Origin: Pseudomonadota bacterium
GTDB lineage: Bacteria; Pseudomonadota; Alphaproteobacteria; Sphingomonadales; Sphingomonadaceae
Direction: 5' to 3'
Assembly (NCBI GenBank): GCA_039818985.1
Contig: JBCBSU010000001.1
Location: forward strand, 398,367-462,366
Length of the DNA stretch: 64,000 nt
Each line of letters begins with the position of its first letter. The first letter of the stretch is position 1. Below, one piece after another: positions 38,184-47,177 of the stretch. The translations under genes were made by a program, and so were the position numbers. The notes beneath the pieces were generated by a model. The model did no database searches and was not told the DNA's origin. It saw only the letters and a program-made list of their open reading frames with translations.

Positions 38184-38618
38184 TTACTTCTTCTTGGTGC
38201 TGCGCCCCGATGATGTCTTGCGGGTCCTGGGTCTGGCCTTGGGCTTTTCCTCGACCGGCTTTTTGGCAACGGATGAGGGTGCAGCGTCACCGGATGATTT
38301 TTTCTGCGACTGCCGATAGGCGACTATGCCTGCGCCTGCAAGGGCTCCGGTGGCAACACCCACGACCGGCAGGGCAAGGGCGGCCAGTCCACCGATTGCG
38401 GCACCGCTGGCGATCTTCTTGCCGTTCGGGCTCTTCACCGCCTGGACCGCATCCTTGCCTGCACCGAGCAACTCCTCGGCGGCCTCGGAGAAATAATGTT
38501 TGCTCTGTTCGAAAAAGCCGTCATCGGCTGCTGCGCTCAGCGGTGCGCCGCATTCCGGGCAATATTTCTGGCCGGCCTCGACCGTTGCCCCGCAAGCATT
38601 GCATTGTTCAAAATCCAT
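38184..38618 (-). CDS. Zinc-ribbon protein with glycine-zipper segment (paralogue A)
   Basis: A 144-residue protein with an N-terminal zinc ribbon (CNACG...CPECG, residues 6-24), an amphipathic middle (HYFSEAAEELLGAGKDAVQAV), a glycine-rich hydrophobic segment (GAAIGGLAALALPVVGVATGALAGAGIVAYR, about 73-103, interrupted form) and a basic Lys/Arg-rich tail. The layout matches the next gene closely, so they arose by tandem duplication. Function unknown; the glycine-zipper segment could insert in a membrane. It precedes nrdR by 9 bp. Confidence 0.72.
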   Translation of the reverse strand: MDFEQCNACGATVEAGQKYCPECGAPLSAAADDGFFEQSKHYFSEAAEELLGAGKDAVQAVKSPNGKKIASGAAIGGLAALALPVVGVATGALAGAGIVAYRQSQKKSSGDAAPSSVAKKPVEEKPKARPRTRKTSSGRSTKKK

Positions 38619-38687
38619 GTGACTGTCCCGTTCCTGTCCCCTGCCCGGAAAACTGTCTGCGCCCGGCATCTGCCCGCCGCCGATGCG

Positions 38688-39065
38688 CTATTTCGATTTC
38701 TTCTTCTCTTCCTCTTCTTCCTGCTTCTTGCTGATATGGCGATAGGCAACAATGCCTGCGCCAATAGCAGCACCTGCGGCGACACCCACCGGTGCGATCA
38801 GCCCGGCAGCCGCACCCAGAGCGGCACCACCTGCCAGCTTTTTCGCCGAATCCATATCGGCGACATGCTTGCCATGCTTATAGGTTTCCTTGGCGGCGTC
38901 TTTGGTCGCGCCCCATAGCTCTTCCGCAGCTTCACCGACATAATGCTTGGTCTGCTCAACCACGCTCTCGGCGTGGATCTGTTCCGGTGTCTTGGCACCG
39001 CAATGCGGACAGAATTTCATTCCGTCTTCAAGTTCCGCACTGCAGTTGTTGCAGGTCTGTGCCAT
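38688..39065 (-). CDS. Zinc-ribbon protein with glycine-zipper segment (paralogue B)
   Basis: A 125-residue protein: zinc ribbon CNNCS...CPHCG (5-22), a middle matching its neighbour (HYVGEAAEELWGATKDAA), a Gly/Ala-rich hydrophobic segment (about 78-108) ending GAGIVAYR as in paralogue A, and a tail of Glu and Lys. The tails thus differ in charge, basic in A and mixed in B. A strong promoter and AAGGAG ribosome site are directly upstream. Function unknown. Confidence 0.75.
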   Translation of the reverse strand: MAQTCNNCSAELEDGMKFCPHCGAKTPEQIHAESVVEQTKHYVGEAAEELWGATKDAAKETYKHGKHVADMDSAKKLAGGAALGAAAGLIAPVGVAAGAAIGAGIVAYRHISKKQEEEEEKKKSK

Positions 39066-39086
39066 TATTATACGCTCCTTCAGTGT

Positions 39087-39117
39087 GTATTATCGTGATA
39101 ATACGCTGAAAAGTCAA
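39087..39117 (-). promoter_or_regulatory. Promoter and palindromic operator of the zinc-ribbon pair
   Basis: On the minus strand TTGACT (39112-39117), a 17-bp spacer and GATAAT (39089-39094) form a good sigma-70 promoter. An 18-bp perfect palindrome, GTATTATC-GT-GATAATAC (39087-39104), covers the -10 and half the spacer, so a repressor bound there would block the promoter. Confidence 0.68.
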
Positions 39118-39154
39118 CTCCGTCCGTCGAAGCGTATATAGCCTATATCAGCAG

Positions 39155-40456
39155 CTATGAATAAATCGGAAAGCGATCGCACAGCGCTTCGACGCGGCTG
39201 CGCACCGCGGCTTCCACCGCCGGATCGCCCGCTTCGCCCTTGAGCCGCAGGCCGTCGAGGACATCGGCGATCATATCGGCAATGGCGCGGAACTCGGCCG
39301 GCCCGAAGCCGCGTGTGGTTCCTGCCGGGGAACCGATGCGGATGCCGCTGGTCTTGAGCGGTGGCAGCGGGTCGAAGGGGATGCCGTTCTTGTTGCAGGT
39401 AATGCCCGCACGCTCGAGCGCTTCATCGGCATCCCTGCCGGTGACGCCGAGCGGCCTCAGATCGATCAGGGCGACATGGGTGTCGGTGCCACCCGCGACC
39501 AAAGCCGCGCCGCGCTCTTCCAGCCGCGCCGCCATGACCTTGGCGTTTTCGATAACCGCAGCGGAATAGGTTTTGAACTCGGGACGCAACGCCTCGCCAA
39601 AAGCCACTGCCTTGGCGGCGATGACATGCATCAGCGGGCCACCCTGCAGGCCCGGGAACACCGCGCTGTTGAACTTCTTGCCCAAAGCCTCGTCATTGGT
39701 GAGGATCAGGCCGCCACGCGGGCCGCGCAATGTCTTGTGCGTGGTGGTGGTGACGACATGCGCATGCGGCAGCGGAGAGGGATGGTGGCCGCTGGCGACC
39801 AGCCCGGCAAAATGTGCCATATCGACCTGGAAATACGCGCCGACCTTGTCGGCGATTTCACGGAAACGGGCAAAATCGATCTGGCGCGGATAGGCCGAGC
39901 CGCCGGCGATAATGAGTTGCGGCTTATGCTCCAGAGCCAGGCGCTCAACTTCGTCATAGTCGATCAGATGCGTGTCTTCACAAACCCCATATTGCACTGC
40001 GTTGAACCATTTGCCCGATTGTGCCGGCCTGGCGCCGTGCGTCAGGTGCCCGCCGGCATCCAGCGACATGCCCAAAATGGTATCGCCTGGCTTGATCAGC
40101 GCCAGCAGCACCGCGCCATTGGCCTGTGCGCCCGAATGCGGCTGGACATTGGCATAGGCGCAACCGAAAAGTTGCTTTGCCCGGTCGATGGCGAGCTGCT
40201 CGACGCTGTCCGACGGCGCGCAGCCCTGATAATAGCGGCGACCGGGATAGCCTTCGGCATATTTGTTGGTGAACACCGAACCCTGGGCCTCAAGCACCGC
40301 GCGCGAGACGATATTCTCCGAGGCAATCAGTTCAATCTGTTTCTGCTGGCGCGTCAGCTCCGCGGTGATGGCCGTGGCGATATCGGGGTCGGCGTCGCCT
40401 ATTGCAGAATCGAAAAATCCATCGGGGCGGAAGTCATTATCGGGCTGGCTGGTCAT
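39155..40456 (-). CDS. glyA: Serine hydroxymethyltransferase
   Basis: PLP enzyme interconverting serine and glycine with tetrahydrofolate. The 433-residue protein has the PLP-lysine motif [14 protein letters not shown] and the N-terminal [20 protein letters not shown]. Its start overlaps the stop of rpiB (ATGA). Confidence 0.97.
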   Translation of the reverse strand: MTSQPDNDFRPDGFFDSAIGDADPDIATAITAELTRQQKQIELIASENIVSRAVLEAQGSVFTNKYAEGYPGRRYYQGCAPSDSVEQLAIDRAKQLFGCAYANVQPHSGAQANGAVLLALIKPGDTILGMSLDAGGHLTHGARPAQSGKWFNAVQYGVCEDTHLIDYDEVERLALEHKPQLIIAGGSAYPRQIDFARFREIADKVGAYFQVDMAHFAGLVASGHHPSPLPHAHVVTTTTHKTLRGPRGGLILTNDEALGKKFNSAVFPGLQGGPLMHVIAAKAVAFGEALRPEFKTYSAAVIENAKVMAARLEERGAALVAGGTDTHVALIDLRPLGVTGRDADEALERAGITCNKNGIPFDPLPPLKTSGIRIGSPAGTTRGFGPAEFRAIADMIADVLDGLRLKGEAGDPAVEAAVRSRVEALCDRFPIYS

Positions 40457-40914
40457 GCTGTGGCTCCTTGGGGCTGAGACCCTAATTTGTCGACGCGCCG
40501 CTGATGGCGGCCACCGGCGAAATCGGTGTCGAGAAATGCGGTAAGGCAGGCCTTGGCCTGTTCGATGCCGATCAGCCGTGCGCCCATGGCAATGACATTG
40601 GCGTCATTATGCTCGCGTGCGAGGCTGGCCGAAAGTGGCTCACTGACCAGAGCGCAGCGGCAGGCGGGGTGGCGGTTGACCGCCATCGATATACCAATGC
40701 CCGATCCGCACAGCGCGACACCATAATCGGCGTCCCCGGCGGCCACCGCCTCGGCCAGCCTATAGCCATAATCGGGATAGTCGACACTGTTGTCACCGGC
40801 GGGGCCGAGATCGTTGACATCATGTCCCTGTTCGCTCAGCCAGATACGCAATTCGGCTCGCATGGCATTGGCCGCATGGTCGGAGGAAATGGCAATTTTC
40901 ATAGCTGGGTGCAT
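40453..40914 (-). CDS. rpiB: Ribose-5-phosphate isomerase B
   Basis: Interconverts ribose 5-phosphate and ribulose 5-phosphate in the pentose phosphate pathway. The 153-residue protein shows the RpiB/LacAB pattern [10 protein letters not shown], the catalytic-Cys region [16 protein letters not shown] and [14 protein letters not shown]. The ATG at 40914 has GGGAGCC upstream; an in-frame ATG four codons later has none. Confidence 0.94.
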   Translation of the reverse strand: MHPAMKIAISSDHAANAMRAELRIWLSEQGHDVNDLGPAGDNSVDYPDYGYRLAEAVAAGDADYGVALCGSGIGISMAVNRHPACRCALVSEPLSASLAREHNDANVIAMGARLIGIEQAKACLTAFLDTDFAGGRHQRRVDKLGSQPQGATA

Positions 40915-41063
40915 GGTCAGGCTCCCTTTCGCGCCCGATGTAGTGCATCGCCGGGCGGTTCGCCAGATGCAAGGCGCGGCCTATCCACATTTATGCCGCA
41001 TAGTCTGGGCATGGTGCTGCCGGTTTAACGCTTTGTTAGCGATTTAGCGGATATTTTTGCGCC

Positions 41064-41204
41064 ATGACTGCTGCAAAAGCCGAAACCATGCCGCTAACCA
41101 TGCGGGCACTGCTGCCCGAGACGCCGCTCGATGCTGCGCGGATGGCGCTGTGCCTGATGTGTGCGCTGGTGCTGATTGGCGCGGGCCAGCCGCTGCCTTA
41201 CTGA
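41064..41204 (+). CDS. Small hypothetical protein with one membrane segment
   Basis: A 46-codon frame from ATG at 41064 to TGA at 41202-41204. It begins MTAAKAETMPLTMRALL and ends in a hydrophobic stretch (MALCLMCALVLIGAGQPLPY). It fills the gap between two genes on the other strand, rpiB and the ParA gene, and ends 7 bp before the ParA stop. No clear ribosome site is visible and no family is recognised; it may be a small membrane protein or a chance frame. Confidence 0.35.
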   Translation: MTAAKAETMPLTMRALLPETPLDAARMALCLMCALVLIGAGQPLPY

Positions 41205-41211
41205 GCGCGGC

Positions 41212-41943
41212 TCAAAGCTTGGTAATTTTCCGTTCAATCCCGGTCCAGAGTCTGCTGAACGCTTTTTGTGCCGGGCTCGATGGTGCGAATGTGCCTATCG
41301 GCGCGCGCCGCTTCGCCATCTGTTCGACGGCGCTGGCCATCGGGATGACCGGCCAGTCGGGATGATTCTCCAGCGCCTGTTTGTGCAGTGCCCGGCGGCG
41401 GTCAACCATCGAATGCACCGGCAGCATCGGTGCATGGCGACCCGATTGGCGGTTGAGATATTCCTGCACCTCGAGAAAGGCGCGTTGCGACAGTGGCGAG
41501 GGGATGACCGGAACAATCACCAGATCAGCGGCGCGCAATATCTGCTCACTGGTCTCGGTCAGGCCCGGTGGACAGTCGAGAATGATGCGGTCGTAATCCT
41601 TGCCGAGCGCAGCGAGCAGCTTTTTCAGCCGCTTCTTCTTGCCGATATCGAACAGCAGATGGTTGAGACCGCGCAATGAACTGTCGGCGGCGAGAATATC
41701 CACCCCCTTGACTGTCGATTTGCGGATCAATTTCTGCGCCGTGACGCGGCGGGAAAACACCGCCTGCGCCTCGTCTTTCAGCTCCTTGTCCTTGCCGACA
41801 AGGAAGGTGGCTGCGGCCTGTGGATCAAGATCCCATAACAGGGTCCGGCGCGAACTCATCTGTGCCGAACACCATGCCAGGTTGACCGCGGTGCTGGTCT
41901 TTCCCACCCCGCCTTTCAGATTATATACGGCAATGACCGTCAT
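41212..41943 (-). CDS. Orphan ParA family ATPase
   Basis: A 243-residue cytoplasmic MinD/ParA-type ATPase with the deviant Walker A KGGVGKTSTAVNLAW (residues 10-24), the DLDPQ motif and DCPPGL as Walker B-like. No parB or parS-like gene is next to it, so it is unlikely to be the chromosome-partition ParA. It may position another cargo. The ATG at 41941-41943 (MTVIAVYNLKGG) was chosen over an upstream one at 41988. Confidence 0.85.
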   Translation of the reverse strand: MTVIAVYNLKGGVGKTSTAVNLAWCSAQMSSRRTLLWDLDPQAAATFLVGKDKELKDEAQAVFSRRVTAQKLIRKSTVKGVDILAADSSLRGLNHLLFDIGKKKRLKKLLAALGKDYDRIILDCPPGLTETSEQILRAADLVIVPVIPSPLSQRAFLEVQEYLNRQSGRHAPMLPVHSMVDRRRALHKQALENHPDWPVIPMASAVEQMAKRRAPIGTFAPSSPAQKAFSRLWTGIERKITKL

Positions 41944-42006
41944 CTTGCTCTTTTCTGTTGCGTCAAGACTCCCGCTATTAGCAGACAAATCTTACGATTT
42001 TTCCCG

Positions 42007-43092
42007 CTATTGGCCTTCAGCGTCATTTTCTATCGCGGTTTTGCCGTCATTCTCGCCGGTTTTGCCGGTCAGCGCCGCCTTGGCGGTATCGGTGGCCCCG
42101 TTCATGATGCCGCCCGGTGTGCGTGCCGGTGGCATGATATCAAGACCCCTGGCGGTCAGCCATTCGCGCACATCACCGGCGGTTCGCTTAGCGTCTTCTT
42201 CCATCGGGATGTGACCGAGGTCGCCATAGATCACCAGGGTGCTGTCGGGCAGAATGTTGTCAAACCACTCTGCGGATTCCACCGGGATCAGCTGGTCCTG
42301 CGCGCCCCAGAGCAGCAGCACCGGCACGCTGATACTGGCGATCTGCTCGGAATCGTGCTTGCGTGATGGATCGCCGGTGCCGGGATTGAACATCGCCTCA
42401 CGATTGCCGGGATAGCGCAGCAAATGCCAATAGCGGTCAATCTGCTCATCGGTAATCGCTTCCGGCTCCGCGACCGAGCCTTTCAGCGTTTCCGCGATAA
42501 TGCTGCGCGGGGTCATGACCCCCAATATTGGCTTCAGCATATCGTTCTGCGCCAGACGGAAGCCGATGGGCAGTGAGGCATCGGCAGGCTGCGGCGCGCC
42601 ACTGGGATCGACCAGAATCAGCGCGCGTACCGCCTCGGGGTGGTCAAGCGCATGGTGCCAGGCAATACGTCCACCCATGGAATTTCCGGCGACAATATAG
42701 CTTTCGATACCGAGATTCTGCATCAGCATATGCACCATGTCGGACTGGCCGGCGGCGCTATAGTCATTGGCAACATGCGGACCGGTCAGGCCATGGCCTG
42801 CATGGTCATAGCGGATGACACGATAACTGTCGCCCAGCGCCTCGGCCCAGCCTTCCCATGTGTGCAGCGACGCGCCCGAGCCGTGCATCAGCAGCAGGAC
42901 CGGGGCATCACGCGGCCCGGTGTCGCGCACATGTACTGTCTGACCATTGGGCAGATCGATAAATTGCGATGGCTCGCCACCATATTCGGCGCGCAATTCA
43001 GCAACATCGCGGTCGGGTGCATAGGCCCATATACCGATGCCGATTGCGGCGATGACGATGAGAACGAACAGCCACTTGAGAACTCTGAACAT
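42007..43092 (-). CDS. Membrane-anchored alpha/beta hydrolase
   Basis: A 361-residue protein with an N-terminal membrane segment (about residues 6-24) and a periplasmic alpha/beta hydrolase domain: MHGSGASLHTWEGW, nucleophile elbow GNSMGG and LGHIPMEEDAKR with the probable catalytic His. A roughly 40-residue low-complexity tail follows. Substrate unknown. Seventeen bp downstream of arsC on the same strand. Confidence 0.84.
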   Translation of the reverse strand: MFRVLKWLFVLIVIAAIGIGIWAYAPDRDVAELRAEYGGEPSQFIDLPNGQTVHVRDTGPRDAPVLLLMHGSGASLHTWEGWAEALGDSYRVIRYDHAGHGLTGPHVANDYSAAGQSDMVHMLMQNLGIESYIVAGNSMGGRIAWHHALDHPEAVRALILVDPSGAPQPADASLPIGFRLAQNDMLKPILGVMTPRSIIAETLKGSVAEPEAITDEQIDRYWHLLRYPGNREAMFNPGTGDPSRKHDSEQIASISVPVLLLWGAQDQLIPVESAEWFDNILPDSTLVIYGDLGHIPMEEDAKRTAGDVREWLTARGLDIMPPARTPGGIMNGATDTAKAALTGKTGENDGKTAIENDAEGQ

Positions 43093-43109
43093 GCGGTTGT
43101 CCCTTATGA

Positions 43110-43460
43110 TTACAGGATTTCGTGGACCACTTCCTGAGGCCTGCACAGGCGTACGCCCTTTTCGGTCTCCACCAGCGGGCGGTTGATCAGTATCGGCTCG
43201 CTGGCCATGGCATCGAGTATCGCATCGCCGGACACATCATCGGCCGTGAGTCCCAGCTCCTCGGCCGGCGATCCGCGCACCCGCAGCCCCTGTTGCGGGG
43301 TCATATCGGCGTCCTTGTAGAGCTGGGCCAGCTTGTCGCGGCTTGGCGGGTCTTTGAGATACTGGATGACGGTCAGGTCGATCCCATCCTGCTCCTGCAG
43401 GATGGCGAGTGTCTTGCGCGATGTGCCGCATTTCGGATTGTGCCAGATGGTCGCTTTCAC
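43110..43460 (-). CDS. arsC: Arsenate reductase (glutaredoxin type)
   Basis: A 116-residue ArsC/Spx-fold protein with the active-site NPKCGTSR (C11) and RGSPAEELGL and NRPLVET segments. Enzymes of this class reduce arsenate with glutaredoxin, but many housekeeping members are not in arsenic operons, and no other ars gene is here. Confidence 0.88.
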   Translation of the reverse strand: MKATIWHNPKCGTSRKTLAILQEQDGIDLTVIQYLKDPPSRDKLAQLYKDADMTPQQGLRVRGSPAEELGLTADDVSGDAILDAMASEPILINRPLVETEKGVRLCRPQEVVHEIL

Positions 43461-43563
43461 CGGTACCCCTCTCTCATTGGACTGTCATCAGTCTATGTTG
43501 TCTATGGCGCTGGCGCGGGCCATGCAATGCCGGAATCGGCGGCTCGTGGACTTATTTGGCGGG

Positions 43564-44127
43564 CTATTCTTCCGGCGCCGCTGGTTCAGCACTCGGCACC
43601 ACCAGCGTCGGCACTGCGCGCGCCGCGTCTTCGGGCGATATGCCCGGCGGCGGCGCGGCGGAGATGCGTTCCTCGCGTCGGGCTACACGGGCGGCGCGTT
43701 TGATCGCCTCGCGCAGCCGCGGATAGACACCGCAGCGGCAGATATTCTGTATTGCCTCGTCGATATCGCTGTCCGAGGGGCGATCATTTTTGCGCAGCAG
43801 CACCGAGGCCGCCATGACGATGCCGGGGGTGCAGAAACCGCACTGGATCGCCTGTTCGGCGACCATGGCCTGCTGCACTGGATGACTGCGGTCGCGGCTC
43901 AGCGCCTCGATGGTGGTGACGAACCGCCCCTCGACCTCGGCCAGCGTGACCAGACATGACCGGATTGCTGCGCCATCGATGTCGACAATGCAGGAACCAC
44001 AATCGCCATTGCCGCAGCCATATTTGGTGCCGGTCAGGTTCGACGCATCGCGCAAGGCCCAGAGCAGCGGCGTCTCCGGGTCCATGCGATATTCGACCGG
44101 GCGGTCATTGACGGTAAGCTTGGTCAT
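43564..44127 (-). CDS. 2Fe-2S subunit of a molybdenum hydroxylase (orphan)
   Basis: A 187-residue protein like the small subunits of isoquinoline 1-oxidoreductase and aldehyde oxidases. The N-terminal plant-type ferredoxin site reads CGNGDCGSC with a later C, and the second cluster site CGFCTPG...CRCGVYPR. The last 40 residues are Pro/Ala-rich. The large molybdopterin subunit that should accompany it is not adjacent in this window. Confidence 0.88.
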   Translation of the reverse strand: MTKLTVNDRPVEYRMDPETPLLWALRDASNLTGTKYGCGNGDCGSCIVDIDGAAIRSCLVTLAEVEGRFVTTIEALSRDRSHPVQQAMVAEQAIQCGFCTPGIVMAASVLLRKNDRPSDSDIDEAIQNICRCGVYPRLREAIKRAARVARREERISAAPPPGISPEDAARAVPTLVVPSAEPAAPEE

Positions 44128-44159
44128 CGGGCTCCGCTAATAAGCCTGATCCTGCACAT

Positions 44160-44243
44160 CGTCACCCTGAACTTGTTTCAGGGTTTCAGGCCAAACAGAA
44201 CGGCGCAAAATGCCTTAGATGCTGAAACAAGTTCAGGGTGACG
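44160..44243. repeat. Inverted repeat with perfect 22-bp arms
   Basis: The arm at 44160-44181 starting CGTCACCCTGAACTTG is the exact reverse complement of the arm at 44222-44243, around a 40-bp centre. This motif is a common dispersed intergenic repeat in sphingomonads. Confidence 0.9.
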
Positions 44244-44263
44244 AATTTGTGTGGGTTGTACAA

Positions 44264-45025
44264 TCAATCCCGCCAGCTGGTGTCGATCTTGTCGACCAGC
44301 CGCACCATGGCGGCAAAATCAGGTACGCCAGGACCGGTGGGCAGCTGTGTCTGGCTGATATCTCGCTGGTGCACATCAACCACTTCCTGCGGGACGACAA
44401 TCGGCGCGCCCATCGAAGCGGTGGCAAGCTGGATTTCGCAGGCGCGCTGCAGTGCCCAATAGGTGATGAATGCCTCGGGCAGGGTGCGGCCCATGACCAC
44501 CGGGCCGTGGTTGCGCAACATAAGCACACGCTTGTCTCCCAATGCTGCCGCCAGCCTCGGACCTTCCTCTTCGCGTACCGTTACGCCCTCAAAATCATGA
44601 TAGCCTATCTGGCCGACAAAATTGCAGGCATAGAAATTGGTCGGCTGCAATCCACCCTCGACAGAGCATACCGCCATGGTCGCCGTGGTGTGGGTATGGA
44701 TGATACAGTGCATATCGGGCAGTTCGCGGTGGAACATGCTATGCTGCACAAAACCCGCCTTGTTGACCGGATAGAGTGAACCATCAAGCGTCTCACCGTC
44801 GGAATTGATCTTGACCAGATTGGAAGCGCATACTTCGGAGAAGTGCAGCCCATACGGATTTATCAGAAAAGCATCTTCCTCACCCGGCACCTTGAGCGTA
44901 ATATGGTTGTAGATCATCTCGTCCCAGCCGAGCATGGCGAAGACGCGATAACAGGAAGCGAGCAGCTTACGTGCCTCGCGCTCATCGGTGGACATCTGGT
45001 TATCGGTCTTGATGGCAGTGGCCAT
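44264..45025 (-). CDS. Class II aldolase/adducin domain protein
   Basis: A 253-residue protein of the fuculose-aldolase/adducin superfamily. Zinc-binding His residues lie in HTHTTATM and RNHGPVVMGR, and the entry motif is GWDEMIYNHITLKVPG. Members include sugar-phosphate aldolases and decarboxylases; the substrate is not evident. The start at 45025 follows GGAGAG. Confidence 0.85.
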   Translation of the reverse strand: MATAIKTDNQMSTDEREARKLLASCYRVFAMLGWDEMIYNHITLKVPGEEDAFLINPYGLHFSEVCASNLVKINSDGETLDGSLYPVNKAGFVQHSMFHRELPDMHCIIHTHTTATMAVCSVEGGLQPTNFYACNFVGQIGYHDFEGVTVREEEGPRLAAALGDKRVLMLRNHGPVVMGRTLPEAFITYWALQRACEIQLATASMGAPIVVPQEVVDVHQRDISQTQLPTGPGVPDFAAMVRLVDKIDTSWRD

Positions 45026-45372
45026 GGCGAACTCTCCATTTTTCGCTGAGACTGGGAAATTGTTAGAACGAAGTCTAGAACAAGCAATCATGCGCGGCAA
45101 CCATGTCCGCACCGATCAAGGTGCCGTTAAAGCACCGAAATCAAGCGCGTTGGCAGCGGCTACAGTGGAAAATGCTTGAAAAATGCCTATATTGCTGTAA
45201 GCCGCGCCGCTCATGAGCTGTGCCGACAGGCGCGGAGCATTTGTGATTCGCTAACGCAATGTTGGTTTTCTGGCATTATGCAGCAGATCGCACATAATCG
45301 GATTAACTTTATTGCCATCGCCGAGGCCCTGTCGCCCGGCAAGACATATTCTGACTGGAGCTGACGAGACCT
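45026..45372. other. 347-bp gene-free stretch before rpsU
   Basis: Divergent control region of the aldolase and rpsU genes. No credible gene, strong hairpin or clear pair of promoter boxes could be singled out; a 62-codon plus-strand frame (45176-45364) has no family likeness. The rpsU start has only a weak upstream purine stretch. Confidence 0.55.
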
Positions 45373-45579
45373 ATGCAAATTACTGTTCGCGATAACAATG
45401 TCGATCAGGCGCTGCGGGCGCTGAAAAAGAAACTGCAGCGTGAAGGCGTGTATCGCGAGATGAAATTGCGTCGCCATTATGAAAAGCCGTCTGAAAAGCG
45501 TGCGCGCGAGAAAGCCGCCGCCGTTCGTCGCGCCCGCAAGATGGAGCGCAAGCGCATGGAGCGCGACGGCATCAAATAA
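45373..45579 (+). CDS. rpsU: 30S ribosomal protein S21
   Basis: A 68-residue, very basic small-subunit protein. [25 protein letters not shown] and the following [16 protein letters not shown] are typical of S21. It stands alone and is followed by a strong terminator. Confidence 0.97.
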   Translation: MQITVRDNNVDQALRALKKKLQREGVYREMKLRRHYEKPSEKRAREKAAAVRRARKMERKRMERDGIK

Positions 45580-45616
45580 GCGCGATGGCCAAAGGCTGCC
45601 ATTCGGGCAGCAGATG

Positions 45617-45641
45617 AAGGGCGGCTTTTGCCGCCCTTTTT
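45617..45641 (+). terminator. Rho-independent terminator of rpsU
   Basis: AAGGGCGGC and GCCGCCCTT form a 9-bp stem with a TTTT loop, followed by a run of T. Confidence 0.92.
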
Positions 45642-45750
45642 CGTGCCTCTTTTCTTGCACGGCAGGCATATTGGGGCTTGATTGCACCGCGCGGCTGGCC
45701 GAAAAGGCGCCGCAGTATCGATCATCACCAGATCACAGGAAGAAAAATCC

Positions 45751-46371
45751 ATGTCGGTAACCCGTGTTCCGCTTCACCCGATTGCCAAGGGATCGCTTAC
45801 CAAATTGTGGCTCGGTGTCATCATTGTGCTGCTGGCAGGGGCCGGACTGGCCTGGGCGGGCACCGCTGAAGTGCGCAATGCCTTCACCACCACCGAAAAT
45901 GGCGTCCGGGTAATCACGCTGAAAGACGGTGAGGCGGGGGAAAGCCCGTCCAGCGGCGATATTGCACTGGTCAATTATGAGGGTCGCTTGACCGATGGTA
46001 CCGTGTTTGACGGTGCTGACCGCACACCATTGTCGCTTGCAGGTCCGGATGATCCGCCGATTCCTGGCGGTCCGGGTCCGATTATCGCCGGCCTGCGTGA
46101 GGGCATGCTGACGATGGAGAAGGGCGGTCGCTACCGGGTGCTGATCCCTGCTGAGTTGGGTTATGGCGCGCAGGGCACACCGTCGATACCGGCCAATTCG
46201 GATCTGGAGTTCGAGATCGAACTGCTCGATTTCCGCTCGCTGGCGCAGCTCGAGGCGGAATTCCGCGCGATGCAGCAGCAACAGCAGATGCAGCAGCAGC
46301 TCCTGCCGCCGGGTGCCGGTGGTCCGGGAGGTGCGCCGGTTCCGCTGCCACAGCCGTTACCCGGCCAGTAA
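45751..46371 (+). CDS. FKBP-type peptidyl-prolyl isomerase, membrane anchored
   Basis: A 206-residue protein with an N-terminal membrane or signal segment (about 17-37, KLWLGVIIVLLAGAGLAWA) and an FKBP domain: LVNYEGRLTDGTVFDGADRTPLSL, GLREGMLTMEKGGRYRVLIPAELGYG. The C-terminus is a Gln-rich stretch followed by Pro/Gly. It probably aids envelope protein folding. The ATG at 45751 follows CAGGAAG. Confidence 0.9.
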   Translation: MSVTRVPLHPIAKGSLTKLWLGVIIVLLAGAGLAWAGTAEVRNAFTTTENGVRVITLKDGEAGESPSSGDIALVNYEGRLTDGTVFDGADRTPLSLAGPDDPPIPGGPGPIIAGLREGMLTMEKGGRYRVLIPAELGYGAQGTPSIPANSDLEFEIELLDFRSLAQLEAEFRAMQQQQQMQQQLLPPGAGGPGGAPVPLPQPLPGQ

Positions 46372-46424
46372 GCCATATAAACCGGGCGACCCGGATTTCC
46401 CGCTGCTACATCCCTAACGCATTA

Positions 46425-47168
46425 TTATCCTGCCTTTTCGGGTGACCGGTCAGGCTCGAGAGCAGCCTTGATCGCATCGGCCAGCATATCCGGTTGCGTG
46501 ACGCTGGGCCAGTGTGATGCGCCGGGCAGGACATGGCGCCGCACCGGGTGTTTATCCAGCCAGGCGAGGCTTGCAGCCGGGCAATTATCCGGATTGTAGA
46601 GATAGGCAATGTCGGCGGATGTGATCAGTACATTGCCGGGCATATGCTTGGCGCTGAACGCCCGGGAGTCATTGCCCAGCTCCCAAAGGGCATCCGGGTC
46701 GGCCAGCGCAACATTGTCACGATAGCGCGCAATAACCAGTTCGTCGCGGGCCATCGCATCCAGCTTTTCCAGAAATGCTTCACGAAAGACAGCCGGTGTC
46801 GGATAATCTGCTGCCAACCCTGAAAAATAACCGTCCTCCGGCGTGAGATTTCCCTCGATCGAAAGGATGGTGGTTATACGTGAGTCTTTTCGAGCCGCAG
46901 CCAGAGACGCGATAATCGACGCAACCGAGTGCGCCAGCACGATATCCGCCTGCTGCTCCCGGGCCTGGTCGGAGACATATTCGGCCAGCGCCGCCAAAGT
47001 CGTGATGCCGCGCATTTTCGGCGCGCCGAAACCCGGTAGGTCGAGCGGGACCAGCCTGTATGATTGCGCAAGGTGCGTCGTCAGCAATGGCGTGAACATG
47101 CCGGCATTGTCGCCAAAGCCGGCAATGGCGACTATGGTCGGACGCTCTGGCACGGCTTGTTGCATCAC
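46425..47168 (-). CDS. Alpha/beta hydrolase
   Basis: A 247-residue alpha/beta-fold protein without a signal peptide. IAGFGDNAGMF gives the oxyanion loop and AHSVAS the nucleophile elbow (Ser in a non-glycine context), with GASHWPSV carrying the likely catalytic His. Function unknown. It lies 9 bp downstream of the AI-2E family gene on the same strand. Confidence 0.8.
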   Translation of the reverse strand: MMQQAVPERPTIVAIAGFGDNAGMFTPLLTTHLAQSYRLVPLDLPGFGAPKMRGITTLAALAEYVSDQAREQQADIVLAHSVASIIASLAAARKDSRITTILSIEGNLTPEDGYFSGLAADYPTPAVFREAFLEKLDAMARDELVIARYRDNVALADPDALWELGNDSRAFSAKHMPGNVLITSADIAYLYNPDNCPAASLAWLDKHPVRRHVLPGASHWPSVTQPDMLADAIKAALEPDRSPEKAG

Positions 47169-47177
47169 AATTCCTCT

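Noticed and set aside
45176-45364. 62-codon plus-strand frame before rpsU
   Set aside because: No family likeness, poor start context, and it fills a control region.
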